Shown: positions 33,914-42,903, counted from the first letter of the stretch. The stretch: DNA of 64,000 nucleotides from JBLHZY01 sp050633265 (GCA_050633265.1 JBOEGE010000005.1:372001-436000); one strand, 5' to 3'. Notes: generated by a model from the sequence alone, not told the origin. Made by a program: numbers and translations.

Positions 33914-34519
33914 CTAAATCGCCGCCCGCAGATGCACCGCCCCAAAAGAAACCCCGGGACAAAGATGCAGCTCAATATCCGCGATGTGATCAAACCCAAG
34001 CGCGCGATAAAACGGCGCGGCGGTCAGCGTGCTTTGGCAATGCAATATCCGCGCGCCCGCCCCTTTGGCCGCCCCCATCGCATGGCGCATCAACGCGCGG
34101 CCAATCCCAAGCCTTGTGTGATCCTGATGGGTCACCACATGGCGGATATGGGCCATATCAGCCGGGCCAACCCCGCCTTGCGGGCCAACCCATGACCACC
34201 CGCCCGCACCAACCAAAGCGCCGCCAGGCCCCTCGGCCACGTAATAGGTTCCGCTGGCCAAAAGCCGCGGGTTGGCGCGCGCGATCAGCGGCAGAATATC
34301 CGCCAATGTCTCGCGATCATAATCCGCCCGAAGCAGCGCCGGATAAGCCCTTGAGAGCAGCCGATCAACCGCATCAAAATCATGCGGACGTGCAGTGCGG
34401 ATAGAGAAATAGGCCGGGGCTTGCCCAACCCGTGCTGCGGCCTGGCTGCGCCGCAGATCTTGATCCGGCGGGCAATCCAAACAAGGATCTAAACTGTCTA
34501 AGGGGGCATCTGGTAACAT
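33914..34519 (-). CDS. GNAT N-acetyltransferase
   Basis: The 201-aa protein has a short Pro/Asp/Cys N-terminal extension (MLPDAPLDSLDPCLDCPPDQD) before the GNAT domain. The domain begins YFSIRTARPHDFDAVDRLLSRAYPALL. The CoA loop is HQDHTRLGIGRALMRHAM and the last strand is VSFGAVHLRAAI. GGAG lies about 10 nt before the ATG. The substrate is unknown. A similar C-terminal fragment occurs at 32981-33125, suggesting local duplication. Confidence 0.85.
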   Translation of the reverse strand: MLPDAPLDSLDPCLDCPPDQDLRRSQAAARVGQAPAYFSIRTARPHDFDAVDRLLSRAYPALLRADYDRETLADILPLIARANPRLLASGTYYVAEGPGGALVGAGGWSWVGPQGGVGPADMAHIRHVVTHQDHTRLGIGRALMRHAMGAAKGAGARILHCQSTLTAAPFYRALGFDHIADIELHLCPGVSFGAVHLRAAI

Positions 34520-34597
34520 TGGTCTTCTCCGTTGGGCTTTGGGGCGATCTTGCCCCGAGGATTTACTCGGGTGGGGATCGCGCGGCCTTTGGGAAAA

Positions 34598-34627
34598 GAA
34601 AAAGCCGCGCGAGGGGTTCTCTGCGCG
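34598..34627 (-). terminator. Weak terminator after rpmG
   Basis: On the minus strand CGCGC pairs with GCGCG, with two further G-T pairs, followed by GGCTTTTT. It is 30 nt past the rpmG stop. Confidence 0.4.
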
Positions 34628-34656
34628 ACTTGCTCTATCTTGGTATGTCGGAAGGC

Positions 34657-34824
34657 TTACTTGATCTTGCCTTCTTTGTACTCGACATGCTTGCGCACAA
34701 CAGGGTCGTATTTACGCACGACCATCTTTTCGGTCATCGTACGCGCATTCTTTTTGGTCACGTAAAAGTGCCCTGTGTCCGCTGTCGAGTTCAGACGGAT
34801 TTTGATTGTTGTTGGCTTAGCCAT
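34657..34824 (-). CDS. rpmG: 50S ribosomal protein L33
   Basis: The 55-aa protein MAKPTTIKIRLNSTADTGHF continues with YVTKKNARTMTEKM and ends YDPVVRKHVEYKEGKIK, the standard proteobacterial L33. It is the Cys-free form, which lacks the zinc ribbon. GGAG lies 9 nt upstream of the ATG. The longer frame to 34971 is rejected since L33 proteins begin at MAKP. Confidence 0.98.
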   Translation of the reverse strand: MAKPTTIKIRLNSTADTGHFYVTKKNARTMTEKMVVRKYDPVVRKHVEYKEGKIK

Positions 34825-35131
34825 TTTAAAACTCCGGTTCGTCGTGCAACGGGTTGGCAGAGCCGCCCGTGAAATCCTTGAAGCCCGCCTTGTAACGCGC
34901 TGAGGGGCCGAGTCAACCACTCTTGTCATTTCCTTTGTAACTTGGCGCGGGTTTTTTGCGCGCTTGGCCAAATCAAACTTTCCGCCCGGCCCGGCTCAGC
35001 GGATTTTCGCGCGTATTTGCCCCCGCCACGCCCCTTTGCGCCAAATCAAGGCAGCATGCGCCGCCCCCTGCTCAGATCGCGCCAAGAGCCGCGCAATTGC
35101 GCCCTGCTCCCCTTTCAAAAGGAACAAGACC
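34825..35131. other. Divergent spacer between rpmG and the SDR gene
   Basis: These 307 bases should contain the rpmG promoter and that of the SDR gene. I see no clear -35/-10 pair, strong hairpin or RNA gene, and open frames in it have no ribosome sites. Confidence 0.4.
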
Positions 35132-35884
35132 ATGACCCAAACACCCTATGACTTCACCGCCCAAACCGCCATCGTCACCGGCGCAGGGGCCGGGATTGGC
35201 CGCGCCACGGTGCGCATGCTGGCTCAGGCCGGCGCGCGGGTGATCGCCACGGATATAAGCGAGGAGCGGCTTACCGCACTCAAGGCCGAAAAGCTCGGCG
35301 AAGTGATCACTGTGGCGGGCGATATCTCCAAACCCGACCTGCCCGCTGCCCTGCTCAAAGCCGCCGCTGGCCCAGTGCATATCCTCGTCAATAACGCCGG
35401 CATCATGGACAGTTTCCTGCCCGCCGCCGAAGTGGATGATGAAACATGGGCGCGGGTGATGGCGGTCAATCTTACCGCCGTGATGCAGCTCAACCGCGCC
35501 GTTCTGCCCGGCATGATGGCGGCCAAATCCGGCGCGATCATCAATATCGGCTCCGAAGCGGGGCTGCGCGGCTCTTGCTCAGGCGCGGCCTATGCCGCCT
35601 CAAAACACGCGATCAACGGGCTGACCAAACACATGGCCTTTATGTATGGGCCTGTGGGCATTCGCAGCAATGTGGTGGCGCCCGGCGCTGTGGAAACCTC
35701 GATTGAGGCGCCCTTTGCCTCTGAATTTGCCGCCGCGCGGATCGGGCCGATCCTGCAAACAACCCTGCCCGGCGTCGCCCAGCCCGAGCAATTGGCCGCC
35801 ACGATCTGTTGGCTCGCCTCCGATGCGGCTTCCAATGTCAACGGGGCCATTATCCCCTGTGATGGCGGCTGGTCGGCGCTGTAA
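35132..35884 (+). CDS. Short-chain dehydrogenase/reductase
   Basis: The 250-aa classical SDR starts MTQTPYDFTAQTAIVTGAG (AAAAGGAA upstream). It has the nucleotide motif TGAGAGIG, the NNAG strand, the Ser region NIGSEAG, and the catalytic YAASK. ATDISEER after strand 2 suggests NAD rather than NADP. The start at 34964 is rejected as it lies in promoter sequence. Substrate unknown. Confidence 0.92.
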   Translation: MTQTPYDFTAQTAIVTGAGAGIGRATVRMLAQAGARVIATDISEERLTALKAEKLGEVITVAGDISKPDLPAALLKAAAGPVHILVNNAGIMDSFLPAAEVDDETWARVMAVNLTAVMQLNRAVLPGMMAAKSGAIINIGSEAGLRGSCSGAAYAASKHAINGLTKHMAFMYGPVGIRSNVVAPGAVETSIEAPFASEFAAARIGPILQTTLPGVAQPEQLAATICWLASDAASNVNGAIIPCDGGWSAL

Positions 35885-35900
35885 TCGGGCCAAGTAAATA

Positions 35901-36315
<415 letters not shown>

Positions 36316-36323
36316 AAGGGCAT

Positions 36324-37055
36324 TTAGGCGCTTGGGGCGGGCTGGTCAACGGCAAAGCGCGCTGCAAGATCCTGCGCAAGCGCCAGATCAATGCCATCAT
36401 ATGGCCCGTCAAAGCCTTGGCGAAACCGCAAGCGAAACGCCCCGAGCAAGGCCTCAAACGGCACCTCAACATCATAGCCAAACGCCGCCAGCGCCCGCAG
36501 CATCATATCCCGATCCGCGCCCTGCCCGGCAATCTTCCCGGCAATCTTACCTGTGGGCAAAACATCCCCCGCCCCAACAGCCAAACCCGCGCGCACAAGC
36601 CGCGCCCAATCAAAGCGCGCACCGGGATCAAACTTGCGCCCCGGTGCCATGTCGGAATGGCCAATCACCCGGCTGGCAGGGATCGCCCAGCGCGCCATGA
36701 TGCCGGCCAATAGCCCCTCAAGCGCATCCATCTGCGCCGCCGCAAAGGGCACATTTCCAAGGTTCGCCAGCTCAATCCCGATCGAGCGCGAATTGACATC
36801 CCGCACATCGCCCCAAGCCCCCGCGCCCGCATGCCATGCCCGCGCATCCTCTTGAACCAATTGGGTAATTTCACCGCGCGCGCAGATCACATAATGCGCC
36901 GAAACCTCGGCCTCGGGATCGCAAAGCCGCGCGATTGCGGCCTCTGCGCTCTTCATGGCCGTGTAGTGAAGCACGATTATATCGGGCCGCGCCCCGCCGC
37001 GCCGTGGCCCGCAATTGGGCGACGGGCGCTGCGATATATCAGCGCTGAGCGGCAA
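36324..37055 (-). CDS. N-acetylmuramoyl-L-alanine amidase (AmpD-like amidase_2)
   Basis: The protein has the amidase_2 zinc site: IIVLHYTAM (His), WHAG, GIELAN and VIGHSDMAPGRKFDPG (His and Asp), followed by a short helical peptidoglycan-binding-like tail (GYDVEVPFEALLGAFRLRFR). It cleaves the muramyl-L-alanine bond in recycling or turnover. The start is uncertain. No ATG lies close to PSPNCGPRRGG, where homologues begin; a TTG at 37055 gives 243 aa, and ATGs at 37094 or 37100 would overlap the upstream gene by over 50 bp. No signal peptide is evident, so it is likely cytosolic. Confidence 0.85.
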   Translation of the reverse strand: MPLSADISQRPSPNCGPRRGGARPDIIVLHYTAMKSAEAAIARLCDPEAEVSAHYVICARGEITQLVQEDARAWHAGAGAWGDVRDVNSRSIGIELANLGNVPFAAAQMDALEGLLAGIMARWAIPASRVIGHSDMAPGRKFDPGARFDWARLVRAGLAVGAGDVLPTGKIAGKIAGQGADRDMMLRALAAFGYDVEVPFEALLGAFRLRFRQGFDGPYDGIDLALAQDLAARFAVDQPAPSA

Positions 37056-37749
37056 GCCGGAAAGGCGCTGGATCCCATGTGCAGGCAAAGCCATCACCAT
37101 CGGGATCAATCCCTTGCGGATCGCGCTTGGGCCCGCCCCGTTTGAGGAATTCTTCCTGCGCCGCAGCGGGTGAAGAAAACTTCGCACAATTGCGCTGATA
37201 GCGGCTTTGCGCGGCAATAATCGAGCGGCTGTAAATGCCTTGGCCAACCAGATTGCTGGTCGAAAGCGCATATTGAACCAGCGTCGCCGCCCCGCCCGAA
37301 CTTGTCGGAACGGCTGTCGGCTCAATCACTTTATACGCCTCGCGCTGAGCGGCGATCTTCTGGGCATTGTCTTCGATGCTTTCGCGCCCGGTCACGGCGT
37401 CAAAATCATTCTCGTCGGAAATGCCCGGGTTATTGGCATCAATCACGATGGGTGTTCGCGCCGTTTCGCTTTCCGCCGCTGCGGCGCCGCTTCCAAGCGC
37501 GGCCAGCGCCTCTGCGCCAATCGCATCATCCGATCCGGCCGCCGGGGGCACAATCGCGGCTGTTTGTGTGGCAGAACCAGCGCCCGTTTGCGCACGCCCG
37601 TTCAAAGCAGCCTCGCGTTTGGCCCGCTCAACCTCGTAATTGGAATAGGTATCAAACCCAACGCCTGCGCCGCTATCGGGCACAGCCGGATCGCAAGCCG
37701 CCAAAGCCGCAAGCCCAAGCACAGGGCCAATAAATCGCAAAACCCGCAT
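37039..37749 (-). CDS. Excalibur-domain lipoprotein
   Basis: The 236-aa protein starts MRVLRFIGPVLGLAALAACD with lipobox LAAC. It has a long low-complexity linker and a C-terminal excalibur-type Ca-binding motif DPQGIDPDGDGFACTWDP. KFSSPAAAQEEFLKRGGP precedes it. The protein is membrane-anchored in the periplasm. It ends inside the region before the amidase gene, and a joint role at the cell wall is plausible. The ATG at 37833 is rejected because it lies within the end of gatA. Confidence 0.8.
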   Translation of the reverse strand: MRVLRFIGPVLGLAALAACDPAVPDSGAGVGFDTYSNYEVERAKREAALNGRAQTGAGSATQTAAIVPPAAGSDDAIGAEALAALGSGAAAAESETARTPIVIDANNPGISDENDFDAVTGRESIEDNAQKIAAQREAYKVIEPTAVPTSSGGAATLVQYALSTSNLVGQGIYSRSIIAAQSRYQRNCAKFSSPAAAQEEFLKRGGPKRDPQGIDPDGDGFACTWDPAPFRLAAQR

Positions 37750-37786
37750 AGAAATGTCCACTTCACCCAAACCTATTGGCCTGTAA

Positions 37787-39274
37787 CTACCACCATTTCG
37801 CAGGCTTGGAAACAAAGCCCGCCGCCTGTTCAAGCGAATGTGCGATATTCAGCAAATCGCCCTCTTCCCATGGCCGCCCAATCAGCTGCAAGCCAAGCGG
37901 CAAGCCCGAAGCATCAAGCCCCGTCGGCACCGCAATCCCCGGCAATCCAGCCAGGTTCACCGTGACCGTGAAAACATCATTGAGATACATCGCGATCGGA
38001 TCCGCATCGCTCATCCCGCCAAGCTCAAAGGCCGAAGAAGGCGTTGCTGGCGTTAGGATCGCATCGACCCCTTGCGCAAACACCGTCTCAAAATCGCGCT
38101 TAATCAGGGTGCGGACTTTGCGCGCGCGGTTGTAATAGGCATCATAAAACCCGGCCGAAAGCACATAAGTCCCAACCATCACGCGGCGCTGGACCTCATG
38201 CCCAAACCCTTGCGCGCGGGTCTTTTCATACATGTCGTCAATCGCATCGCCCGCGGCGAGCTTGGCCCGCTGGCCATAACGAACCCCATCATAGCGCGCG
38301 AGGTTCGAAGAGGCCTCAGCCGGCGCGATCACATAGTAAGCAGGCAGCGCGTATTTCGTATGCGGCAGGCTGATATCAACGATCTCAGCGCCCGCATCGC
38401 GCAACATCGCCGTGCCATCTTCCCAAAGCTTGGCGATCTCGGCGGGCATGCCCTCCATGCGATATTCCGCCGGGATGCCGATCTTTTTGCCGCGAATATC
38501 GCCCGTAAGCGCCGCTTCAAAGTTTGGAACGGCCAAATCCGCGCTTGTCGAATCCTTGCCGTCATGGCCGCACATCGACTCAAGCATGATCGCAGAATCG
38601 CGCACGGTTTTGGTCATCGGGCCGGCTTGATCAAGGCTTGAGGCAAAGGCCACAACGCCCCAGCGCGAGCAACGCCCGTAGGTTGGCTTGATGCCGGTGA
38701 TGCCGGTAAAGGCCGCAGGCTGGCGGATCGAGCCGCCCGTATCGGTACCCGTCGCGCCAAGGCAAAGATCGGCCGCAACAGCCGCTGCCGAGCCGCCCGA
38801 AGAGCCGCCGGGGGTGAGCTTTGCCTCATCGCCTGCGCGCCGCCAAGGATTGACCGCATTGCCATAAACGGAGGTCTCATTCGACGAGCCCATGGCGAAT
38901 TCATCCATGTTCAGCTTGCCCAGCATCACCGCACCCGCATCAAACAACTGGCTGGTGATCGTGCTTTCATATTCCGGCTCAAAGCCCTCAAGAATGGCCG
39001 AAGCGGCTTGGGTCGGCACGCCTTTGGTGCAGAACAAATCCTTAATTCCCAAGGGGATACCGCACATATCAGGGGCATCGCCTGCCTTGATCCGCAGATC
39101 CGCCGCCGCCGCCTGCGCGCGGGCAATTTCGGGCGTGTTATGAACAAAAGCGCCCAAAGCATCCGCGCCCTCAATGGCGCCAAGGCAGGCCTCCGTCAGC
39201 TCAACCGAGGTCAACTCGCCCTTGCGCAAAGCATCGCGCGCATCGGCAATCGTCAGAGAATTCAACTCACCCAT
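37787..39274 (-). CDS. gatA: Asp-tRNA(Asn)/Glu-tRNA(Gln) amidotransferase subunit A
   Basis: The 495-aa amidase-signature enzyme supplies ammonia from glutamine to mischarged tRNAs. The catalytic Lys is in GIKDLFCTKG, and TPGGSSGGSAAAVAADL holds the cis-Ser/Ser pair. PAAFTGITGIKPTYGRCSRWG and YYVIAPAEASSNLARYDGVRYG are GatA-specific. The start follows gatC by 5 nt with GGAG in the gatC end. The gatB gene is not in the window. Confidence 0.98.
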   Translation of the reverse strand: MGELNSLTIADARDALRKGELTSVELTEACLGAIEGADALGAFVHNTPEIARAQAAAADLRIKAGDAPDMCGIPLGIKDLFCTKGVPTQAASAILEGFEPEYESTITSQLFDAGAVMLGKLNMDEFAMGSSNETSVYGNAVNPWRRAGDEAKLTPGGSSGGSAAAVAADLCLGATGTDTGGSIRQPAAFTGITGIKPTYGRCSRWGVVAFASSLDQAGPMTKTVRDSAIMLESMCGHDGKDSTSADLAVPNFEAALTGDIRGKKIGIPAEYRMEGMPAEIAKLWEDGTAMLRDAGAEIVDISLPHTKYALPAYYVIAPAEASSNLARYDGVRYGQRAKLAAGDAIDDMYEKTRAQGFGHEVQRRVMVGTYVLSAGFYDAYYNRARKVRTLIKRDFETVFAQGVDAILTPATPSSAFELGGMSDADPIAMYLNDVFTVTVNLAGLPGIAVPTGLDASGLPLGLQLIGRPWEEGDLLNIAHSLEQAAGFVSKPAKWW

Positions 39275-39279
39275 CGCGC

Positions 39280-39567
39280 CTACTCCACAACTTTGGGCAC
39301 AGCGAAAAAGCCTTCGCGGGCATCCGGCGCATTGGCCAAAATCTTATCCTGATAGCCGCCGTCGGTGACGATATCTTCGCGCCGCTTAAGCCGCTGCGGG
39401 GTCACCGATGTCATCGGCTCAACCCCTTCAACATCAACCTCAGAGAGCTGCTCAATAAAGCCCAAAATGGCGTTGAACTCATCGGCCAGCGCCGGAAGCG
39501 CCTCTTCAGGGACGCGAATGCGCGCAAGCTTGGCCACACGGCGGGCAGTTTCTGTATCGATCGACAT
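39280..39567 (-). CDS. gatC: Asp-tRNA(Asn)/Glu-tRNA(Gln) amidotransferase subunit C
   Basis: The 95-aa protein begins MSIDTETARRVAKLARIRVPEE and has DEFNAILGFIEQLSEVDVEGVEPMTSV, the GatC signature. It ends with DAREGFFAVPKVVE, the segment that clamps GatA and GatB. It is directly upstream of gatA. Confidence 0.98.
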   Translation of the reverse strand: MSIDTETARRVAKLARIRVPEEALPALADEFNAILGFIEQLSEVDVEGVEPMTSVTPQRLKRREDIVTDGGYQDKILANAPDAREGFFAVPKVVE

Positions 39568-39606
39568 CGCTAGGCTCCGAATACATCTGGATATTTGCCC
39601 CCGCGT

Positions 39607-40290
39607 TTAGCGCGCCGCGCGCCCGCCTTCAAGCATATGCCGCCGGTAAACCTCAATGAACCACGCAAGCATCGCGCCATTGATGCTGTGCCAAAGGAAA
39701 TGCGTGCCATAGGGCCAGGCCGCGCACAGCGGCAAATCAATGGTGCGGATGGTCAGCGAAATCAGCATCACCGCCAAACCAATCGCCAAGTTGCGCGCCA
39801 ATCGCGGCGCCCGGCGCATCACCACAAGGATATAAAGCCCAAGCATCGAGGGCACAGGAAAATACCCCGCCGAAGAGCCAAGCAGCGCCATCCGCTGAAA
39901 CATCGGCGCAAGCAAAGCACTAAACGGCAGGAAAAACAGAACCAATGCGCCGCCGCTCAGCCAATCGCGCCAAGGCTTGCCCCGCCGGGCAAAAATCGCC
40001 GGAAGTTCCGCCCCAAGCCCAAACAAAAGCACCAAAACAAAGGCCATGATCGGCAAAACATCCGCCGCCATCGCCCAATTGGTTGCTGTGGTGTGAAACA
40101 AGAATGAACCAATGCCCAAGGCAAACAAAATGCCACATAACAGCCGCGCCAAAACAAGGCCCTCACACCGCCGCCACATGAACATCGCGGCAAGAATAAA
40201 GCTGATATTGGTCACCGCATTCAGCGGCTCTGCCCAAAAACCAAAATCCAACCGCTCGCAGTAGCCGTCTGTTTGCGCCAACCAATTCAT
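39607..40290 (-). CDS. Ceramidase-like (CREST superfamily) membrane protein
   Basis: The 227-aa protein has about seven helices. Motifs YCERLDFGFWAEPLNAVTN, IGSFLFHTTATNWAMAADVLPI and YGTHFLWHSINGAMLAWFIE give the Ser/His/Asp metal-hydrolase pattern of alkaline ceramidases and other CREST proteins. In bacteria the substrate is unknown and could be an aminolipid. The gene lies alone between tadA and gatC. Confidence 0.85.
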   Translation of the reverse strand: MNWLAQTDGYCERLDFGFWAEPLNAVTNISFILAAMFMWRRCEGLVLARLLCGILFALGIGSFLFHTTATNWAMAADVLPIMAFVLVLLFGLGAELPAIFARRGKPWRDWLSGGALVLFFLPFSALLAPMFQRMALLGSSAGYFPVPSMLGLYILVVMRRAPRLARNLAIGLAVMLISLTIRTIDLPLCAAWPYGTHFLWHSINGAMLAWFIEVYRRHMLEGGRAAR

Positions 40291-40363
40291 CCCGTGATCC
40301 TATCGTATCTACTTGTTTTATATGGATATAACATGAAACCCAGGCGAAGACCAAAAGGCGCGC

Positions 40364-40813
40364 CTATCGCCGCTGCGCAAAGAAATCCTTGAGCAAAACC
40401 TCCGCCTCATCCGCGCCGATCCCATCATAGACCTCGGGGACATGATGCGCCTGAGGATGGGCAAATATCCGCGGCCCCTGCGCCACACCGCCCGATTTGG
40501 GATCGCTCGCGCCGTAATAAACCCGCGCAATCCGCGCCTGCGAAAGGGCCGAAGCACACATCGGGCATGGCTCCAGCGTCACATATAAATCATGGCCCAA
40601 AAGCCGCTCTGATCCGGCCAAGCCGCAAGCCGCCCGCAGCGCCAAAATCTCTGCATGGCCGGTGGGATCGCTCAATTCGCGGGTGCGATTGCCCGCCGCC
40701 GCCACGATCTCGCCGCCCGGCGATACGATCACCGCGCCAACAGGCACCTCGCCGCGCGCGCCGGCCAATCTGGCCTGCTCCAAAGCGGCCTCCATATGGG
40801 ATGTAAAACGCAT
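40364..40813 (-). CDS. tadA: tRNA-specific adenosine deaminase
   Basis: The 149-aa enzyme makes inosine-34 in tRNA-Arg(ACG). The zinc site is GHAEILALRAA (His and catalytic Glu) and PCPMCASAL (PCxxC). ARVYYGASDPKSGG and the tail LLKDFFAQRR are TadA-typical. The start at 40813 gives MRFTSHMEAALEQA; a second Met six residues later is possible. Confidence 0.96.
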   Translation of the reverse strand: MRFTSHMEAALEQARLAGARGEVPVGAVIVSPGGEIVAAAGNRTRELSDPTGHAEILALRAACGLAGSERLLGHDLYVTLEPCPMCASALSQARIARVYYGASDPKSGGVAQGPRIFAHPQAHHVPEVYDGIGADEAEVLLKDFFAQRR

Positions 40814-40908
40814 CCCGCATCTTTGCCCTGCCCGCGCCGATCAGGCAAGCGCCGCCTCACGCCCTAATTCGCCTTCCCAAACGCGCTCGCCTGCGCTATC
40901 GCAGCCCT

Positions 40909-41787
40909 ATGAGCGCACAAAACCCAAATGACAGCAAAACCCCGGCCGGCGATCGCATCGCCAAAGTTCTTGCGCGTGCAGGCATTGCCTCGCGCCGCGA
41001 AGCCGAGCGGATGATTGCAGAGCGGCGCGTCTCGGTGAACGGCAAATTGATCGACAGCCCTGCGCTCAATGTCACTGAGGCCGATAAAATCGCGGTCGAT
41101 GGCAAGCCCGTTGGCGCGCCCGAAGCCGCCCGCCTCTGGCTCTATCACAAGCCGCTCGGGCTGGTGACATCCGAGCGCGATGAAAAGGGCCGCGACACGG
41201 TTTTTGACAATCTCCCCGAAGGCATGCCGCGCGTTGTCAGCGTTGGCCGCCTCGATATCAATTCCGAAGGGCTCTTGCTGCTCACCAATGACGGCGGCCT
41301 CAAGCGCAAACTGGAGCTGCCTTCCACCGGCTGGTTGCGCAAATACCGCGTCCGCGTCAAAGGCAACCCGACCGAAGACATGCTCAAACCTCTGCGCCAA
41401 GGCATCACGGTTGAGGGGGTGAATTATCAGCCGATGGAGGTGCATCTCGATCGGCTCCAAGGCGCCAACGCATGGCTGACAGTCGGCATCCGCGAAGGGC
41501 GCAACCGCGAAATTCGCCGCGCTATGGAAGCGATCAATCTTGTGGTGAACCGATTGCTGCGCATCTCTTACGGCCCCTTTCGCCTCAATGAGCTGAAACC
41601 CGGCGAGGTCGAGGAAATCAAGCCGCGCGTGTTGCGCGATCAGCTTGGCGTGACGGATGCCGCCAAAGGCCACGCCGCGCCAAAAGCCAAACGCCCCGCG
41701 CCCAAACGGACCCGCAAACAAGAGGCGCGCCCCGGCCCCAAAGGCGCAGGCAACAGCCCGTCCAAAAGGCCGCCAAAACGGGGCTGA
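40909..41787 (+). CDS. Large-subunit rRNA pseudouridine synthase, RluB/RsuA type
   Basis: The 292-aa protein has an S4 RNA-binding domain (about 14-62: DRIAKVLARAGIASRREAERMI). The synthase domain follows with the catalytic Asp in GRLDINSEGLLLLTNDG and the motif REGRNREIRRAMEAINLVVNRLLRI. The C-terminus is a basic lysine/arginine-rich tail (about 245-292) that could hold rRNA. The group includes RluB, RluE, RluF and RsuA, and RluB is most likely. No strong ribosome site is visible. Confidence 0.92.
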   Translation: MSAQNPNDSKTPAGDRIAKVLARAGIASRREAERMIAERRVSVNGKLIDSPALNVTEADKIAVDGKPVGAPEAARLWLYHKPLGLVTSERDEKGRDTVFDNLPEGMPRVVSVGRLDINSEGLLLLTNDGGLKRKLELPSTGWLRKYRVRVKGNPTEDMLKPLRQGITVEGVNYQPMEVHLDRLQGANAWLTVGIREGRNREIRRAMEAINLVVNRLLRISYGPFRLNELKPGEVEEIKPRVLRDQLGVTDAAKGHAAPKAKRPAPKRTRKQEARPGPKGAGNSPSKRPPKRG

Positions 41788-42001
41788 ATGTCTTGTAAGT
41801 CTTTAAAAACCGGCCTCAAATTTCTTGAAAGACTTTAAAAAACAAGCTCTCTGAGGCCGCACCCAAGCCCCATGCGCCCGCCCTGCGCGCCGCAACATGC
41901 CTGCCCAAAGCGCCAACAATCTCTTGCGCCAAAGCCTTTCCCAAGAGCCCGCCTTCCCGTATGAAACCCGTAAGTCTTAACGAATTTACGGAGCGCGCCC
42001 C
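41788..42001 (+). promoter_or_regulatory. Structured leader of the terC gene
   Basis: The leader can form a hairpin, CTTGT + AAGTCTTT (41792-41804) with AAAGACTT (41828-41835) and ACAAG (41842-41846). The hairpin loop contains CGGCCTCA (41811-41818), complementary to TGAGGCCG downstream (41852-41859), giving a pseudoknot. A second hairpin CCGTAA/TTACGG (41968-41991) covers the first GG of the ribosome site GGAG (41990-41993). GTAAGTCTT occurs twice (41795-41803, 41970-41978), so AAGACTT could pair with either copy. It is not an obvious match to the yybP-ykoY manganese riboswitch. A regulatory role is inferred. Confidence 0.35.
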
Positions 42002-42829
42002 ATGGCTGACCTGCTGACAATCGAAAACCTTGGCACCCTTGTGATGCTGATCTTCCTCCAAGCTGTCCTTGGCTTTGACAACCTGCTTTATATCTCGATC
42101 GAGAGCCAACGCGCACCAGTGGAAAAGCAAAAAGCTGTGCGTTTCTGGGGGATTATCATCGCCGTGGCGCTTCGGGTCGTCTTGCTCTTTGTGATGATCA
42201 ACCTGCTCGATGCGCTCTCAACCCCGTTCTTTATCATGGATTGGGTCGGCGTTTTGGAGGGCGGGGTGAACTTTGCCACCATTGTTTTTGTCTTTGGCGG
42301 GGTCTTCATTATGTACACCGCCGTTAAGGAAATCGGCCATATGCTCACCATCAATGAGCTGCACACAGATGTGGGCCAAAAAGGCAAGAAATCAGCCGCT
42401 CAAGTGGTTGGGTTTATCGTCCTGATGAACCTGATTTTCTCTTTTGATTCAATCCTCTCTGCGATTGCGATCACCCAGATTTTCGCGCTCCTCGCCATCG
42501 CAATCCTAATTTCCGGCGCCGGGATGCTCTTGCTCGCAGATACGGTGACAGTCTTCTTGCAGAAAAACCGCATGTACGAGGTGCTCGGCCTGTTTATCCT
42601 CTTGATTGTAGGCGTTGTTTTGCTTGGCGAAGCCGGCCCTGCCGCAGCGCATGCGATGCATGATGATAGCCTCGCGATCAAGGTTTTTGACTATGATATC
42701 ATTCCGATGTCCAAATCGACCTTCTACTTCTCGGTCATCGTTTTGGTTGCCGTAGAGGTCATCCAATCCGGCTACTCGCGCAAACTCGCCGCCGAGCGCG
42801 CCGCACAGGGCAAAGCCAAAAGCCATTGA
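42002..42829 (+). CDS. TerC-family integral membrane protein
   Basis: The 275-aa protein has seven helices. The first contains FLQAVLGFDNLLYISIES with the conserved FDN metal-binding motif, and the fourth FSFDSILSAIAI with the second Asp. TerC/Alx proteins export manganese or serve in tellurium and membrane-stress systems, and may associate with protein secretion. GGAG is at 41990. It heads a plus-strand group with XpaC and TelA homologues, and a 210-nt structured leader precedes it. Confidence 0.93.
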   Translation: MADLLTIENLGTLVMLIFLQAVLGFDNLLYISIESQRAPVEKQKAVRFWGIIIAVALRVVLLFVMINLLDALSTPFFIMDWVGVLEGGVNFATIVFVFGGVFIMYTAVKEIGHMLTINELHTDVGQKGKKSAAQVVGFIVLMNLIFSFDSILSAIAITQIFALLAIAILISGAGMLLLADTVTVFLQKNRMYEVLGLFILLIVGVVLLGEAGPAAAHAMHDDSLAIKVFDYDIIPMSKSTFYFSVIVLVAVEVIQSGYSRKLAAERAAQGKAKSH

Positions 42830-42903
42830 TCCAATAGGCCTTTTATGAAAGCGGCGCATGGCCTATATCTAGGCCCTGCGCAAACACGCATAAGAGGTGG
42901 GAC

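Noticed and set aside
33624..33999. Overlapping minus frames through the 16-bp array
   Set aside because: Their open length comes from the repeats (Met-Gly-Arg-His patterns). They have no ribosome sites or recognisable domain.
41788..42001. yybP-ykoY manganese riboswitch before terC
   Set aside because: The conserved loop bases of that riboswitch were not recognised. Only the general idea of a structured leader is kept, as a separate finding.
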